Origin: Calocera cornea HHB12733
Lineage: Eukaryota > Basidiomycota > Dacrymycetes > Dacrymycetales > Dacrymycetaceae
DNA length: 64,000 nucleotides
Reading direction: 5' to 3'
NCBI GenBank assembly: GCA_001632435.1
Contig: KV423946.1
Location: 71,169 to 135,168, forward strand
Part shown: piece by piece, positions 23,012 through 37,202 of the stretch
Numbering within the stretch: position 1 is the stretch's first letter
How the letters are laid out: each line of letters opens with the position of its first letter
The notes under the pieces: generated by a model
Databases searched by the model: none
Seen by the model: only the letters and a program-made list of their open reading frames with translations
Told to the model about the DNA's origin: nothing
Program-made: the position numbers and the translations under genes

Positions 23012-24228
23012 ATGGCCTACTCGCACTCTAACGTGAATGGCTCGATAACGTTGATCGATGGAAGGGACGAGGTCCCTCGAGACTATACAGCACACACCGA
23101 TCGTAACGAGGCGCCAACCGAGGACGGGACTGGAACGCACCAGGATATCCAGGACCAAGAGTGCGTTAACGTCCAATATCTTGACCACAGGCATTCTTAC
23201 ACATGCCCTAGAGATCACTTGCCTACCGATGCTGAGATAGCTGGACAGTATGCACGACCACTTTCACTCATCAGGTGCATGGGATTAACGAATAGGCAGT
23301 GCCGTTTCTCTTGCAACGCAGTGGGTGGTTGCAAGGTGAGTCATAGTTTCCCTGTCAGAACGAAAGGAACTGCCAACATTACTTGATTACTCAGCAATGG
23401 AGAGCATCTGTTGTCTCGGGTGTCCATTCGCGATTACTCACAAGACTCCGTAAGCTGGCTTGTCCAAATGTCTGTCAATGCATTGACTGTGCAAGGGCAG
23501 ATCTATGATACCTTCGTTCGGCCCCCACCGTCAGTTCAGATCACAGATTATCGCACAGAGGATGCCGAGCTGGATCCCGCCGACCTGAGTGGGCGTACGT
23601 ACGAACCTTCTGAAGACTGGAACGCTTTTGACAATCTGACAGACAGGGCTGTTGACTTTGAGACCGCCCAGATTGATGTTTCGGAGCGATTGCAAGGAAA
23701 GCTGCTGATTGGATATCGGTTGTGGGACTCTCTTCACGTGCGTCACCTGCCTCAGCCGGACTACAACCACTCACCCGGCACGCCATAATAGCTGTTGAAC
23801 TTGCCACACCCTTTAGGCCGCACTCGGGATGTGAGCATGCGTCGGACTCCGGAAAGGTATCGTTTCGCTGACGCCGGTGCGTTGATCAGCTGGCTCTATA
23901 TCTGGACTTTCAACCGGCTCTCAACGCGAACGCCCCTCCGCTACTAACCCTCCCGGATCCAGTAATTATCCCACTGGTCGATCTGGTGGAGACGCGCTTG
24001 GCACCCATACATTGGCACCTGTCGAGAACTCGCCGGGAGAGCTCGGTACGCCCTTTTACAGTTAACGTCCACCCCAACATGCCCTTACCCCCTATTCGGC
24101 AGCCGGACAGTGCCGAAGCTCAGATGCTCCTATATGGGGCAGCCCGGCTCAGGTGGGAAGATTGCATCGCTCGCGGCATCCCCATATCCGCACCACCGCC
24201 CAACCAGTACAGAATTTACTATCTTTGA
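23012..24228 (+). CDS. Hypothetical protein, four exons, no recognised family
   Basis: Exons 23012-23247, 23300-23335, 23395-23737 and 23890-24228 join without a frame break to 317 residues. The first two introns are 52 and 59 bp with GTATGC and GTGAGT donors. The last would be 152 bp (GTGCGT donor), unusually long here and the weakest part of the model; a small unseen exon could lie in it. The second exon is only 36 bp. The protein is soluble and moderately acidic, with a mixed helix/strand composition. A hydrophobic strand-rich segment (LPDPVIIPLVDLVETRLAP) starts about residue 225, and the C terminus is Pro-rich and ends in tyrosines. I see no catalytic motif, signal peptide or membrane helix. 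Confidence 0.6.
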
Positions 24229-24622
24229 CTGCCGCATGTTCGCCTGCCGGTAGCCGCACGCACCCTATTCACTTCCTCTACACTCTGATTTGCTGTAAAG
24301 TTTTGCGGATCCAATGGGCTTCAGTATCCTGCTGAAGCTAATCTTAATACCTGCGCCAGTCGCTGTTTCCCACCTCGTGGAATGGCGCCAGTGAACGTTG
24401 TTCCAACCCCTTTGTCCCCGGATCTAAGATCTGTCACACACGCGCTGCTTCTGTCGATCGGTAAGTTTCTTTATTCGACGCCAGCGGATGCGTCCCGATC
24501 ATTCATCCGAAACATATGCATTACATGGTTGCATTGTGGTTGCAATTAGAGAATGTAGAACGAGATTGGAAGCCGCGTCTAACTGATGCCTTTCTCAAAC
24601 GATCCCCGCTTCTCGGTATAAA
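24229..24622. other. Short intergenic stretch between convergent genes
   Basis: It separates the ends of the orphan gene (plus) and the first NDUFS7 gene (minus). No reading frame of note; it presumably holds both 3' UTRs. Confidence 0.5.
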
Positions 24623-25747
<1,125 letters not shown>

Positions 25748-26256
25748 GGTGGGAGCAACAAGTGCGGTGAGGAGGACCGCTGTGCTTTGACGATTGGCTG
25801 CAACAGAAGCTCCCGCCGCGCCACCGATGTACCCTCCCTTGCATCTGCGACCATCGGCGTCACGGATCCGGATCTCCGAGGGATTCCCCGTTCATACTTT
25901 TGGCGCTCATCTCAGAACTCGGCTGAGTCAATACGATCCCTTTTCGGCTTGGTTGTCTTCTTCAGTGACCGATAGCGAAAGACGAGCTTTGAAAAGACGA
26001 GCTTTGAAAAGACCTAATCTTTCTTCGGATCTGGATCGTTTACGCAATTCGGGCCAACTCTCCGGAACGGCTCCCGAAGACCATACGAGAGCTGGTATTC
26101 TGTGGCTCCGTCGGATCATGGTCTGCCACTTCTGTTTCAGGAAACACATCCATTATGTGATACTGTACATGGAACTGGGAACGACTGTCTTGCCCGCGTT
26201 ACGTGCGACGACCCAACGAGTCAGGACAGCTATGGACACTCGGGCAGCTTCCCCCT
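25748..26256. other. Spacer between the two NDUFS7 genes
   Basis: This 509-bp stretch must contain the 3' end of copy B and the promoter of copy A. It includes a perfect 15-bp direct repeat in tandem (AGACGAGCTTTGAAA, about 25980-26010). A plus-strand open frame across it has no recognisable content and runs antisense into copy B, so I did not call it. Confidence 0.5.
25980..26010. repeat. Tandem 15-bp direct repeat in the NDUFS7 spacer
   Basis: Two adjacent perfect copies of AGACGAGCTTTGAAA followed by a partial third start. Such repeats arise by slippage or can be paired binding sites in the copy A promoter; nothing here distinguishes these. Confidence 0.8.
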
Positions 26257-27341
<1,085 letters not shown>

Positions 27342-28241
27342 CCTTAAGCGAGACGGGTAGGGAAGCTATGATTGGGTTGTGGGTTCACAGGGAGCACTGA
27401 CCGTCCTGGCAGCACGCGTAGGTGGGCGACTGTGGGGGAACAGGGTAGGGCACAGTGGCATTGAAGCATATCCTACCACGGGTTCTTTAGCAAACAATGA
27501 ACTGCGTCTTCCGCACGGTCCCGACGGAACCGGCTCTGCCCGTTGTCAGAAGGCGGTAGACGGCATGTTTGTTCTATGTGTCAAAAAGCACGCCGAGCTA
27601 AGTCCCATAAGGTTGCCTGCGATTGAGCCCCTAAGCAGCACCTGACAAGCGAGGCACTGTAGCTGCACAGCAACGGCGGGCATGGCGGGCCGAATGCCGA
27701 GCGTTGCCTGGGCTCCTACCAGACTACCATTTGATGTAGACAAGCGCCGAACTAATAGGCTGTCTAACTGGACGGACTCGTGCTCAGAGCCAGTCGCTGC
27801 CAGGCGCTGGTTCCCCACCCGACAGTATTCTTTCGTCCTCTACACTACTCTCGCCGCCCATCCTGGCAGGTTACTCACTATCTATGCTTTTTTCGAGCGG
27901 CATGGCCTCCCGCTGCGGGGAGAAGCTCCCGCGATGATTCCATGAGGGGACGGCGGCACGGGACACCCCGGATCAGGGTTCCTACAGCTCGCGCCCGTGT
28001 GGTTCCGAGCGGCGGCCAGCTCACCCCAGGCTTACTCGGCTTATGTAGCGCTACGTTTTATTATTGGAAGCTTGGAATCTGACAAATAGAGAGTCAATGG
28101 GCTGCGCATAGGGGCGCCGAGGATGACCCGCGGCGTTTCGGCTTGGGCGGTCGGACCAGTAGACGATATTGTATTCCAAATGTACACGGCTTTTACTCTT
28201 CGCCTCCTCTCCCTCATAAAGGAGACCAGCTTGTAAGCTGC
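27342..28241. other. Intergenic region, nothing supported
   Basis: About 900 bp holding the copy B promoter (minus) and the 3' flank of the ureide gene. Open frames on both strands are short and without recognisable motifs. Confidence 0.5.
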
Positions 28242-30259
28242 TCAAAGTTGCGGGATCTGCACAGCGACCGTGACCTCGCCGTCCGCATACCGGATGAGCT
28301 CGCAGTCCAAGCCCTCGCTCCGCATGCCGATCTGCGTCTCGACGCATGCGAAGTCGATCGGGCTGTCGAGCACGCACATGGGGTGGTCTGCGTTCAACAA
28401 CGTCAACGCAGGCACGATGGGTTGGAGAGGAGGAAGACGCACGCCACGTGTTCTCGTTGTACATTATGCCCTGCGCGGCAGACGCCACGAACGCCTTGAG
28501 CGTGCTCAAGTCCGGCTTGTCATCTGCCCCAGGATCAGTGTGCAATATTCCATCGTCGAAAGAATAGCACACTCACCCTCGCCGGTCTCGCACACGCACA
28601 CCAAGTAGAACCGGTTCGCCGCGAGCGGCTTCTCGCCCTGCGGGTGCGTCGCCGTCCCCATGGGGATGAACGCCTGATTGGTGCAGGGGTGCCGCTCGAG
28701 CATCTTGATCGGCCACGTGCCGCCCACGCGCGCCCCCTCAGCAGGGGTGCTCCTGTACACGCCTATGCCCGTGAACTCGCCGCTTCCCGCAGGGTACGAC
28801 TGCGTGATCGGCGCCAGGCGGTGGTACTTGACCGCCGTGCCGTTGTTCGCCAGCGTGTGCTCGACGCCCTTCGGCGCGTCGGCGGGGTCTGCCCACGCCT
28901 GCAGGACCTGGCCGAACGGCGCGAAGGCGGCAGAGGTGAGCGGCTCGGCGGGGATGAGCCGGAGGTGGGGCGTGCCGGCCGGGATCGCCGGGAGCTCTTT
29001 GGACAGGGAGGGCGGCGCATGCCCCGGGACCGCGCGCGTGCCTGTGATGCGCACGCGCTTCATACCGCCATCTGCTCCTTCTTCAGCATACACTTAGCAC
29101 GAAGAGGGAAGAGCGTACCAGGATGCATAATGACCTTCACATGCGAATATACCTTCCCCTCGACGTTCTCGAGCTTGAAGAAATGCTGCTTATTCGGCCC
29201 CGTCTTCGTCCGCTGCAGGATGGTCGTCCACCCTTCGCCCTCCTCGGGCGGGACGACCTGGTCGCTGCTCGTCGCGTGGAGCTCGACGCTCTCGGGGAAG
29301 TTGCCGATGAAGAAGGCCGTGTCGATCTCCGCTTGGGTGAGGTACCCCGGCGCGCCCAACTTGATGATAGCCCACTCGGTGTGCCCCTTCTCCCGGCTGC
29401 GGCGCGTCTCCCACCCGTCGCGCATGTCGTACCCCCGCCCGGGCAGGAGCAGGTTGCTAGCCCGGCTGAAATGCGCATCGCTGACCTTGACCACCAGCCC
29501 GCCGGACTGGACGTGCGCGAGGTCGAGCGGCGTGCGTGGGTCGGCCGGGAAGAGCGGGACGACGCTCCCGTACGCTCTGAAGCGGGCGATGCCGCCGTCG
29601 GGGTACTGGGAGAGCTTGAGGTGGGTGTACGGGGCCGAGGGGGCGGGGAGGAGGAACAGGTGGCGCGAGGAGGGGCCGAGCGGCGCGCGCGGGAGGATGG
29701 GCGTCCACTGTGTCGTCACGTCAGCACTTCATTAACATCCTGATACTGGGTGGGAAGGCCACCCACAGCCTCGTCCTCCGGCCCCGGGACCGTCCCGTCC
29801 TTGCTGCAGTACCCTACGACACTCGCGGCAGGCGCCTCGTTCCCATTAAAGTGCGCCGTGTCGATGTCGAAGCCGACGATCGTGCCCGGCGCACCGAGGG
29901 CGAGGACGACCCAGTCGTACGCGGGGTTGTGCCGCCGCGTCTCCCAGCCGTCGAAGAGGGATCCCTTCGGCCCGAACTGGCCTTTGAGGCTTGCTGAGGG
30001 CTGCGCGGGAGTCAGTATTAATGGGGCGAGAGGTGGGGGATGGGGACGAGCCTCGACTTTGAGCAGGTTTGATGCGTCTGCGAAGAACTCGTCCGAGCAG
30101 GAGAGGACCTTCCCGCCCAGGGAGACGGAGGAGAGCTCTGTGGCCGCGAATTAATGTCAGAGCTCGTGGTAGTGTGCAGGCAGGAGAACAAGGGGCACCG
30201 GTGGTGGTGCCGAACACCTCCTGGAACCTGTCGAGCGGCACCCGTTCGTAGGCCATCAT
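28242..30259 (-). CDS. DAL2/DAL3: Bifunctional allantoicase / ureidoglycolate lyase
   Basis: Seven exons (30259-30199, 30137-30048, 29993-29767, 29707-29119, 29071-28577, 28523-28443, 28387-28242) join to 562 residues. The first part is an allantoicase with its two tandem similar domains: [11 protein letters not shown] and [20 protein letters not shown], then [20 protein letters not shown] and [11 protein letters not shown]. It ends near residue 333 in the family's usual YPDGG.KRVR-type strand ([14 protein letters not shown]). A linker rich in Pro/Ser leads to a ureidoglycolate lyase domain (about 350-562) with [19 protein letters not shown] and YNENTWHHPM motifs. Allantoicase cuts allantoate to ureidoglycolate and urea; the lyase then gives glyoxylate and urea, so one chain does two successive steps of purine-nitrogen use. 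A fused arrangement is, to my knowledge, known from Cryptococcus. The intron at 30047-29994 has a weak GTCCCC donor; ATG 30259 is preferred over an in-frame ATG at 30289. Confidence 0.93.
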
Positions 30260-30319
30260 TTCGCGTAGCAGAATCCAAGGACAGTACAATCACTACGGTA
30301 CCCGCTGAGGAGCGCTGGG

Positions 30320-30326
30320 TTATATA
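30320..30326 (-). promoter_or_regulatory. TATA box of the allantoicase/ureidoglycolate lyase gene
   Basis: On the minus strand this reads TATATAA, 61 bp upstream of the chosen ATG at 30259. Its spacing supports that start: the alternative ATG at 30289 would leave almost no leader. Confidence 0.55.
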
Positions 30327-30802
30327 CGGCAGTGGGCGAGGGAGAGTAGTAAATTTTGCGATCTTGAGCAGGGGATGTGCGAATGCGGGGTAGCGGGCTG
30401 AGGGGGAGACCCTTATCGGCGTGGGGGTGAATGCGTCGGAGATATTGGCCGCGGTTGACTGGTGGAGAGGCGAGTCGGGTGAGCACGCAACCTCCCCAGG
30501 ACTAGTCTGCACACCCATAGCGCAACAACAAGTGCCGAAGCGGGCCGGGCTCTCGGGCGTATCCTGCCGAACGGCCGGGAGGGGGGTCGTGGGTCGCTAT
30601 CAGCTGCTTGGGCCCGCGATTCACATGCCGCGCGAGGGGGGAATCACATGCGACCCGTGGGCGGGTGCGCCCGTTCGGGAGGGGCCGTTCGTCGCCCATA
30701 CGCTCCCTCCCCTCTCCAGTCCCCTGTCTGCACCTTCTGTACTTATACATCCAAGGGAAACCGAGCATCGAGCAAGAGAAACACGGACAGCGCCGGAAGA
30801 GA

Positions 30803-33800
30803 ATGATCGACCACCTCCTCGGACGCCCAAGCGGCGCTTGGAAGCGCACTCAGGCGCGTCCAGCCCACCCACCTTCCTCACCCTCTCGTTCTCACCCGCG
30901 CCGTCTCCCCCAGGTCTTCCTCGTCCTAGGCTTCTGGCTCTCCGTCCTCGTACAGGGAAACAGCGGCGGGCCGCGCTTCCTCTGGATCCGGCAGATCAAC
31001 CGGCTCCTCCGCAGTGCGCCTCTCACTCCCTTCATCAGCGCGCACACAGCAAGCTGATCACGAGCCGAGCAGAGTTCTTCACCCCCTGGCAGATCATCGT
31101 CGCCGCCTTCACAGCGCTCTACGCCGTGCGCCACTTTGATGTCGTCGTCGGGCTCGCAGCGCCCGAACCCCTCGCGCGAATGGTGCACCCGCCCACCCCG
31201 CTCTGCCATGCCCCGCCCTGACTCACTCATTGATGCGCTGTAGTACTCCCGAACATACTACCGAGCCACGTGGATCGCCACCTCCCTCGACGCGGGGTTC
31301 GCGACCGCGCAGACAATCCGGCCCAAGTGGGTGCGCGAGATCGCCCAGGTTATCCTGGGGGGCTACTATATCTTCTACGCGAACGAGGCGGACGAGAAGG
31401 TGCGTTGTCCGCTTCCGCGCTCTGTGGCGAAGAAGTGGGGCTGATGGGCGTCGTGGATTGTGTAGTTGAGGAAGTTCAGAGCGGTGTGCACGGTCGAGAT
31501 GCTGCGCACGACATGGGAGAAGACGTCGAACCCCTACGTGCGCCCGCCTCCCCTCCCCCACCACAACACACTAACCCTAATCCCCCACCCCATAGCTCCG
31601 AGCAATGACGTTCTGGGACCGGCCCTCCCTGCCCCTAATCCGGTCCGTCGTCCTCGCCCGCCCCCCAACCTCGCCACACAAGCGCCCCATCCGCGCCACA
31701 CTCTTCTACAACGGCACCCCGGCCCAGCTTGCCCAGGCCCGGGACCTCATACTCGACTTCCCCGGAGGGGGGTTCATCTGCCTCGGGCCAGAGCATCATG
31801 AGGAGCGGCTGAGGCGGTGGGCGAGGAGGACGGGCAAGCCGGTGCTCAGTGTGGACTATGGCAAGGCGCCGGAGTGTAAGTCCTCGTGGGAAGCGCGTGC
31901 TTTGGGCAACTCCTGATGTTAGCGGTAGACCCGTATCCCTGGGCGCTGGAGGAGGGGTTCGACGTGTACCTCACGCTTGTGCAGACAAAGGGTGCCACGA
32001 TCGGCATGGCGGGCGACGAGCTGAACATGATCCTCACGGGGGACTCTGCGTGCGCTCTTCTCACTTCCTCACAGAGCGCATATACTGACCCTCCCTCAGC
32101 GGCGCCAACATCGTGACCACCGTGATCTACCGGGCGATCGAGAACCCCTTCCCTGTCCCGCTGCCCCTGGGGGTAGTGTTCAACTACGCCGCGCTGGACT
32201 TCGGCTTCGGCGCGTGGATGTCGCCCGCGCACCTGCGCGTCCTGCGGGAAGAGCAGTCCTCGGGCCACATCCCGGGGCTGGAGGAGCAGAAGAACCACTT
32301 GCAGCACCGCTCGCCCCTCTCTGTGGTCAAGGACGAGCGCACACACAGGAGGAGGAAGTCGTGGAGGGACGCATTGGCCTTCCGCCCGGGGCCGGGGTTG
32401 ACGATGACCAGAGGTTCTGCCCCTGGGGCCGGGGCCGGACAGGAAGGGGCGAAGAAGCCGGTGCATGCGCAGGTGCGGCGCGCGCGGGCGGAGCAGGAGA
32501 TGGAGGGCAGTTACGCTGCTGACACTGAGGAGGAGGGCACGGGCACCGGGACGGGGAACGACACGCCTGAGGATGAGCGGTCGATCCAGGCGCGGATCAA
32601 GGTGCCTCCCAAGGATGCGCCTGGAGGAAACGAAGAGGCGGAAGGGGAGAGGAAGGAGAAGAAGAAGGTTAAGCGGGTGCCGATTGGGACACGCTTGACG
32701 ATGACTAGCCGCACGGGATTCTTCCAGGATCGCATTATCTCCCCGAGCATGGTGCGTCTTTCGCGTGGGTGTATGAGGGCAGGGATTGACGCCGGATGGT
32801 AGATGCGAGCCATGGCTATCCTGTACATTGGCAGCCGGCACAACCCAGACTTCTCGACGGACTACTACATCTCGCCCATCCTCGCGCCCAACAGCCTGCT
32901 GGAGAAGTTCCCGCCCCTGCTCATGACCTGCGGGGAGAAGGACCCCTTCGTGGACGACACCGTCATCTTCGCCGGCCGGATCCGCGAGGCCAAGCGGGCG
33001 AAGCGGACGTCGTTGCACACGGCCTCGCTCAACCGGGACGGGTTCTTTGGCGAGGGCCTGCGCATGACCTCCAAGAGCGAGGCGAGCAAGCTGCTCGAGG
33101 AGAAGGAGGAGGACTGGGTGCAGACGCACATCTACGAGGGGTGGAGCCACGGCTACATGATGATGACCGCGCTGATGCCGTTTGGCGCGACGGCGGCGAT
33201 CTACCAGAACGCGGACTGGATCCGCAGGTTGTTCGACAAGAACGACGCGAAGCAGGTCGCCGAGGCTCAGGCGGCTGCCGCGTCGCCCCGGCCGGAACGG
33301 CGGACGTCCTCCTCCCGCTCTGAGGCGGACTTGGGCTACCCGATCGGCTCGGAGAGCTCGAGCGAGGACATGCTCGAGTTTGCCTCGAGCAAGAAACGCC
33401 GCATGTCCTCCCTCTCCTCGAACCGCACGGCGATGCCCAGCCTGGGCAGGCACTCGAGCAGCGCTAGTCGATTGGCGGGGTCGGACGAAGGCGCCTCGCA
33501 TGGCACGGCAGCGAGCACGCCGCCCACCTCGGTCGCCTCGTCCATGCTCGCCGAGCCCGCGCCAAAGACCAAGCGCTCCTCGTCGCATTCCTCCGACCGC
33601 CCCGCAGCCAGCAAGCGGATCAGCGAGCTGCACGTGCCCAGCCCGCCCGTGCCTGCCGAAGGCACGGGCCGCGTGGGCACGCCCACCCTCGTCGCGAACG
33701 AGGCGGAGCTCATGCGCAGACGGAGGGAGGAGGCTGTCTATGGGATCGGCCAGAGGAGCAGCAGCGTCTCGGACGGCGAGGACGAGGGGATGATGGATGT

Positions 33801-33807
33801 CTTCTGA
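30803..33807 (+). CDS. Membrane-anchored alpha/beta hydrolase, hormone-sensitive lipase type
   Basis: Multi-exon gene. The N terminus carries hydrophobic segments (VFLVLGFWLSVLV, then WQIIVAAFTALYAV, then VILGGYYIFYA), a likely membrane anchor. The hydrolase fold follows: FPGGGF oxyanion-hole loop near 31760, nucleophile elbow GDSAGANIV split by an intron near 32050-32100, acid loop CGEKDPFVDD near 32930 and catalytic His in WSHGYMMM near 33150. A charged, low-complexity insert of about 130 residues (32260-32690) sits between the nucleophile and the acid; the C-terminal 180 residues are Ser-rich and disordered. Substrate unknown; esters or lipids are expected from the HSL/steryl-esterase relatives. 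Two junctions are uncertain: a possible GC..AG intron 30854-30913, and the donor at 31014 whose acceptor is probably near 31069. The gene shares a 543-bp divergent promoter with the ureide enzyme. Confidence 0.85.
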
Positions 33808-34838
33808 CCCCTCAGTCGTCCGTCGCCTGATCGTACCTGATTTGGCCCAGCCCGTTCTGGCCGGGCGGTAAGGTTCGAAAGGTGTCCATTGTACACTAGT
33901 CTCCATATGCGCCGTACCACAATGTACCACCAGACAATCTCAACATGCTCTGTAGGTTATTATTCTGCTTCTTCTGTCCCTGGTGTGGCAGAATCGGGGC
34001 TCCACAGAGCGCTTCGCTCGTTCCTGGTGCTGCACCGTCGGTGGCTGCGAATGCGCAATCGCGATACGGTGGGGAGACGGTGGCCGCGGGGAGTGGATGT
34101 GCAGCACTGCAATGAGGGTCGACACAGCATGAGCACCGACACACGGGCATATTTGCGTGCGAAGCCTATGGTGCCCTTGAGGCGGTGAAGCCAGCCCGCG
34201 CCGGGACCCCGTGCACCTCCCGGCTGCCGAGCGTGTTTCCCGGGAGAGAACGGCGCGTGGGCGTCAACGTAAACAAACGTGCACGCCACGCCCCTCGCCC
34301 TCGAAACTCGATTAGGAAACTGGACGATAATTTCGGCCGTTTTTTTGTCTTGGCCATGCGGGCTATCCAGGGTGCGAAGGGCGGTCGTGAAGGGATGTTG
34401 TGCGGTCGTACGTCACGCCCGCCTGGTCAGCGGCTGCTGCGGGGTCCCGGGTGGCGTGACAAGGATCCAAACCGCCCGTCGCGCGAGGCTGTGTCAGCGC
34501 GACGACGGGAGCAAAAGTGCCGGGGTTGCTCAGCCCCTTAGTTGGGCGCAAGGGCGGCTGCACCCCCACTCGCGCACCTCTCACACCAACAGCCCGCATC
34601 CCCTTCTGCACACCCACCGCGCCTCTCTTAAGTAACTGCCCGCACGCCCCCGGCTGCCCCGCCCACAACAACACAGCCGCTGCTTTGACCCCTTCCACCA
34701 CTCCCACAATCCCTCCTCCCTCCGCCCGCACCTCATCCTTCGTCCTTCAACAAATCTTTATCCCAACGTAGCCCATCGGTCACCAGCCAGGCGGCCTACA
34801 AACTTCAGCCCCTTGGGATATCATACTCTCAACTGACA
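33808..34838. other. Intergenic region and promoter of the C2H2 gene
   Basis: No gene supported. The last 300 bases are strongly C/T-rich on the plus strand, as in other core promoters of this window. Confidence 0.5.
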
Positions 34839-36211
34839 ATGAGGTGCGCATACACGCAGCCCTTCGCGCGCTGAGATCCCCTATTGACCCTCACGCAGTA
34901 CCCTGATCGCACCGCGTCCTCCCGCCTCCAAGCCCATGGGCTCTCCACGGGAAGCCACCCCCGCCGCGTCAAAGGACGTGAGCGAGCACCCCGGTCTGGC
35001 AGCGCCGACCCCTGCAAAGTCTCCCGCTCCCCCTACGCAGTCACTGGCCGCGCCGGGCTCCTCTGAGCGCTCGACCATTGAGTCACACGCCGCGCCCCCA
35101 CCGCCCATCCCTGGTCCTCCTCCCGGCCCGCCACCCCACCCCAGTGCAGTCTGGGTCGCTGGCCCGCCCCCGCCTGGCTACCCCTATCCTCACCCCGCGT
35201 ACCCGGCGTTCCATCATCCTTCTGCTTACCCGCAAGGCCCTCCACCAATGGCGTACCACCAGTACCCTCCGCCTTATCCCCCTTACGCGTACGGCCCGCC
35301 CCCACCTCACCCGGAGTTCGATGGACGGGAGGGCCAGCAGCCTCCACGCAGCCCTAACGCGAACGGCGCTCTTCCTCCTCCTCCTAATGGTGCTGCCTAC
35401 CTTGCGCCCCCCGGAAGGCAGACCCCTCCTCCAGGCCAGGCCGGCAAGAGCCCGAACACGGAGCAGAACGGCTTCCGCCAAGGCTCGCCTTTGCCCCGCC
35501 TGCCGCCCATCCTTCCTGTCGAGCGCAGACACGTCACCACTTCCGCCACGCAGCTGGCCAGCCAGAGCAGGAGGAGGAGTGATGCGCCTTTTGTATGCAG
35601 CGTCCCTGGATGTGGATCTACGTTTACGCGTCGCTTCAACCTGAGAGGTGCGTGTATACGCGTCATTGCTTGCACGCATGCTGACTGACGTCTACGCAGG
35701 TCATATGCGCTCTCATACTGAAGAGAGGCCTTTCTTGTGCGAGTACGGATGTGGCAAGAGCTTTGCGCGTCAACACGATTGCCGGCGGCATGAAGCACTG
35801 CACTCCAAATCACAAGCCTACGCGTGTGCCCACTGCAGCAAGTCATTCTCTCGCATGGACGCGCTCAACCGACATCTACGCTCCGATGGTGGCGCCGAGT
35901 GCCGCAAGTACGTCCAACCCGGTGCGGCTGCTGTCATCACCAACCCAGCGCCCGGCACCGGCCGTGCGTCGCGTACGAAGACCGTCCCGCCTGGCCAGAA
36001 GACGCTGACAGCTGCGCAAGCTCTGGACATGTCCACTGCCGCCGGAGTTGCTGCTGCCGCTTCTGCGATCGAAGCTGCCCAACCACCGGCGGGGACGAAT
36101 GGAGCTGCCGTACCACCTGCCCCCTCTATCCCAGCTGCCGTGCCCGCTGCTCCTGCTCCGCCTGTAGACAACACGGACGCGCAGAGTGACGGGAGCGGGT
36201 ACCGCGAATGA
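34839..36211 (+). CDS. C2H2 zinc-finger transcription factor, Crz1-like finger layout
   Basis: Two long exons (34899-35647 and 35700-36211) encode the protein; a 5-base first exon (34839-34843, ATGAG) spliced over a 55-bp intron joins in frame and gives 421 residues. Without it, translation would start at the ATG 34936 and give 407. The first 220 residues are Pro/Tyr/Ala-rich and disordered. Three fingers follow: C-x4-C finger with FTRRFNLRGHMRSH, a second with the ARQHDCRRHEALH helix, and a third ending SRMDALNRHLRS then a GGAEC motif. The FNL / ARQHD / DALNRH succession is that of calcineurin-responsive Crz1 factors, although other fungal C2H2 regulators share it; no clear calcineurin docking motif is visible. 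The splice site lies inside the first finger. The C terminus is Ala/Pro-rich. Nuclear DNA-binding regulator is certain by family; the target pathway is not. Confidence 0.85.
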
Positions 36212-37202
36212 AGGCTTTCTGTGTAGGAGTAATAGTGTGCGATGCCCTTTTTTTCTATGTCCAAGTTACTGTTTATGTGGCCGTTGAGCCGGACGACAAC
36301 GAACTGAATTCCAGGGCCGGTGATATCCACCCTTAGTAGCTAGTGTTCTCGCTTTGTCTCCCCAGGTCCTCCCGAGTCTTGTTACATATATACTGCTCTG
36401 ATGTCCTGCCATAAGTATGTTGTTCCAATACAGACCGAGTGGGAGTGGCAGCGCAAGGGACCCGCGAGTGAGCGGCTGTGATGGTTGGCAGCTGAAAGCG
36501 CGCTGTTGCGCTGTGATGAAATGCCGTGTGGCTGAAAGGTACGAGGACGAAAGGTCCGGGTGGTCCGGGTGGCAAAGCAGCACATCCACACGTTGCAAGC
36601 CGCAAAGTCATGTAATTGATACATAACAGTGGCTCTGCACCGAGCGGGGCCGCCGCACAAGCAGGGGACAGGAACATGGGCCATCTGGTGGGGGAAAGGG
36701 GGGAAATCAGGAGCATCCCACGAGTCCACTAGCCGGCTCCGGCTATCTGCAACTTGGCAGGCGAGTCAGCGCTCCCGCTGGCGCAGGCGCGGGGCCGGCT
36801 GGGGGAGGTCAGGGCTCGCGTGCCCTCCCTGCGATCGCACACAGTCTGGCAGCACACGTCCACGTCCACTTGCCACAGTCCACCTGCACAGTCCACCTTC
36901 CGCTTCCTGGTCTGGTCTGGTCTGGTCTGGTCCACCTCCTTCTCGTGCGGTGTGACTGGTGACTGACAGGAGGAGGAAGCTTATTCTTCTCCTTTCTGGC
37001 TTGGCGGGGCGCGAGGGTCCACTTCACAGGGCCACGCAGCGCGCTCATCGGCCTCCATCGTGGGAGCGCTGCGCTACCCCGCTACATATACCCCCAACTC
37101 CCCAAAATTCACCACTCGACGAACTGCGAACCGTGCGCCCGAGGATCTAACGACTACTCCACAAGCCCCACAAGACAGCACGACAGTAGACAGTAGAGCG
37201 AT
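36212..37202. other. Intergenic region and PEX5 promoter
   Basis: No gene supported. Contains a tandem TGGTC pentamer near 36905-36931 and a TATA-like ACATATA about 115 bp upstream of the PEX5 start. Confidence 0.5.
36905..36931. repeat. Tandem TGGTC pentamer
   Basis: About five copies of a 5-bp unit in the intergenic region upstream of PEX5. Simple repeat; no function suggested. Confidence 0.75.

Noticed and set aside
31846..33930. 694-codon open frame on the minus strand
   Set aside because: Antisense to the hydrolase gene, whose catalytic motifs and splice joins are clear; the antisense product has no motif and biased composition.
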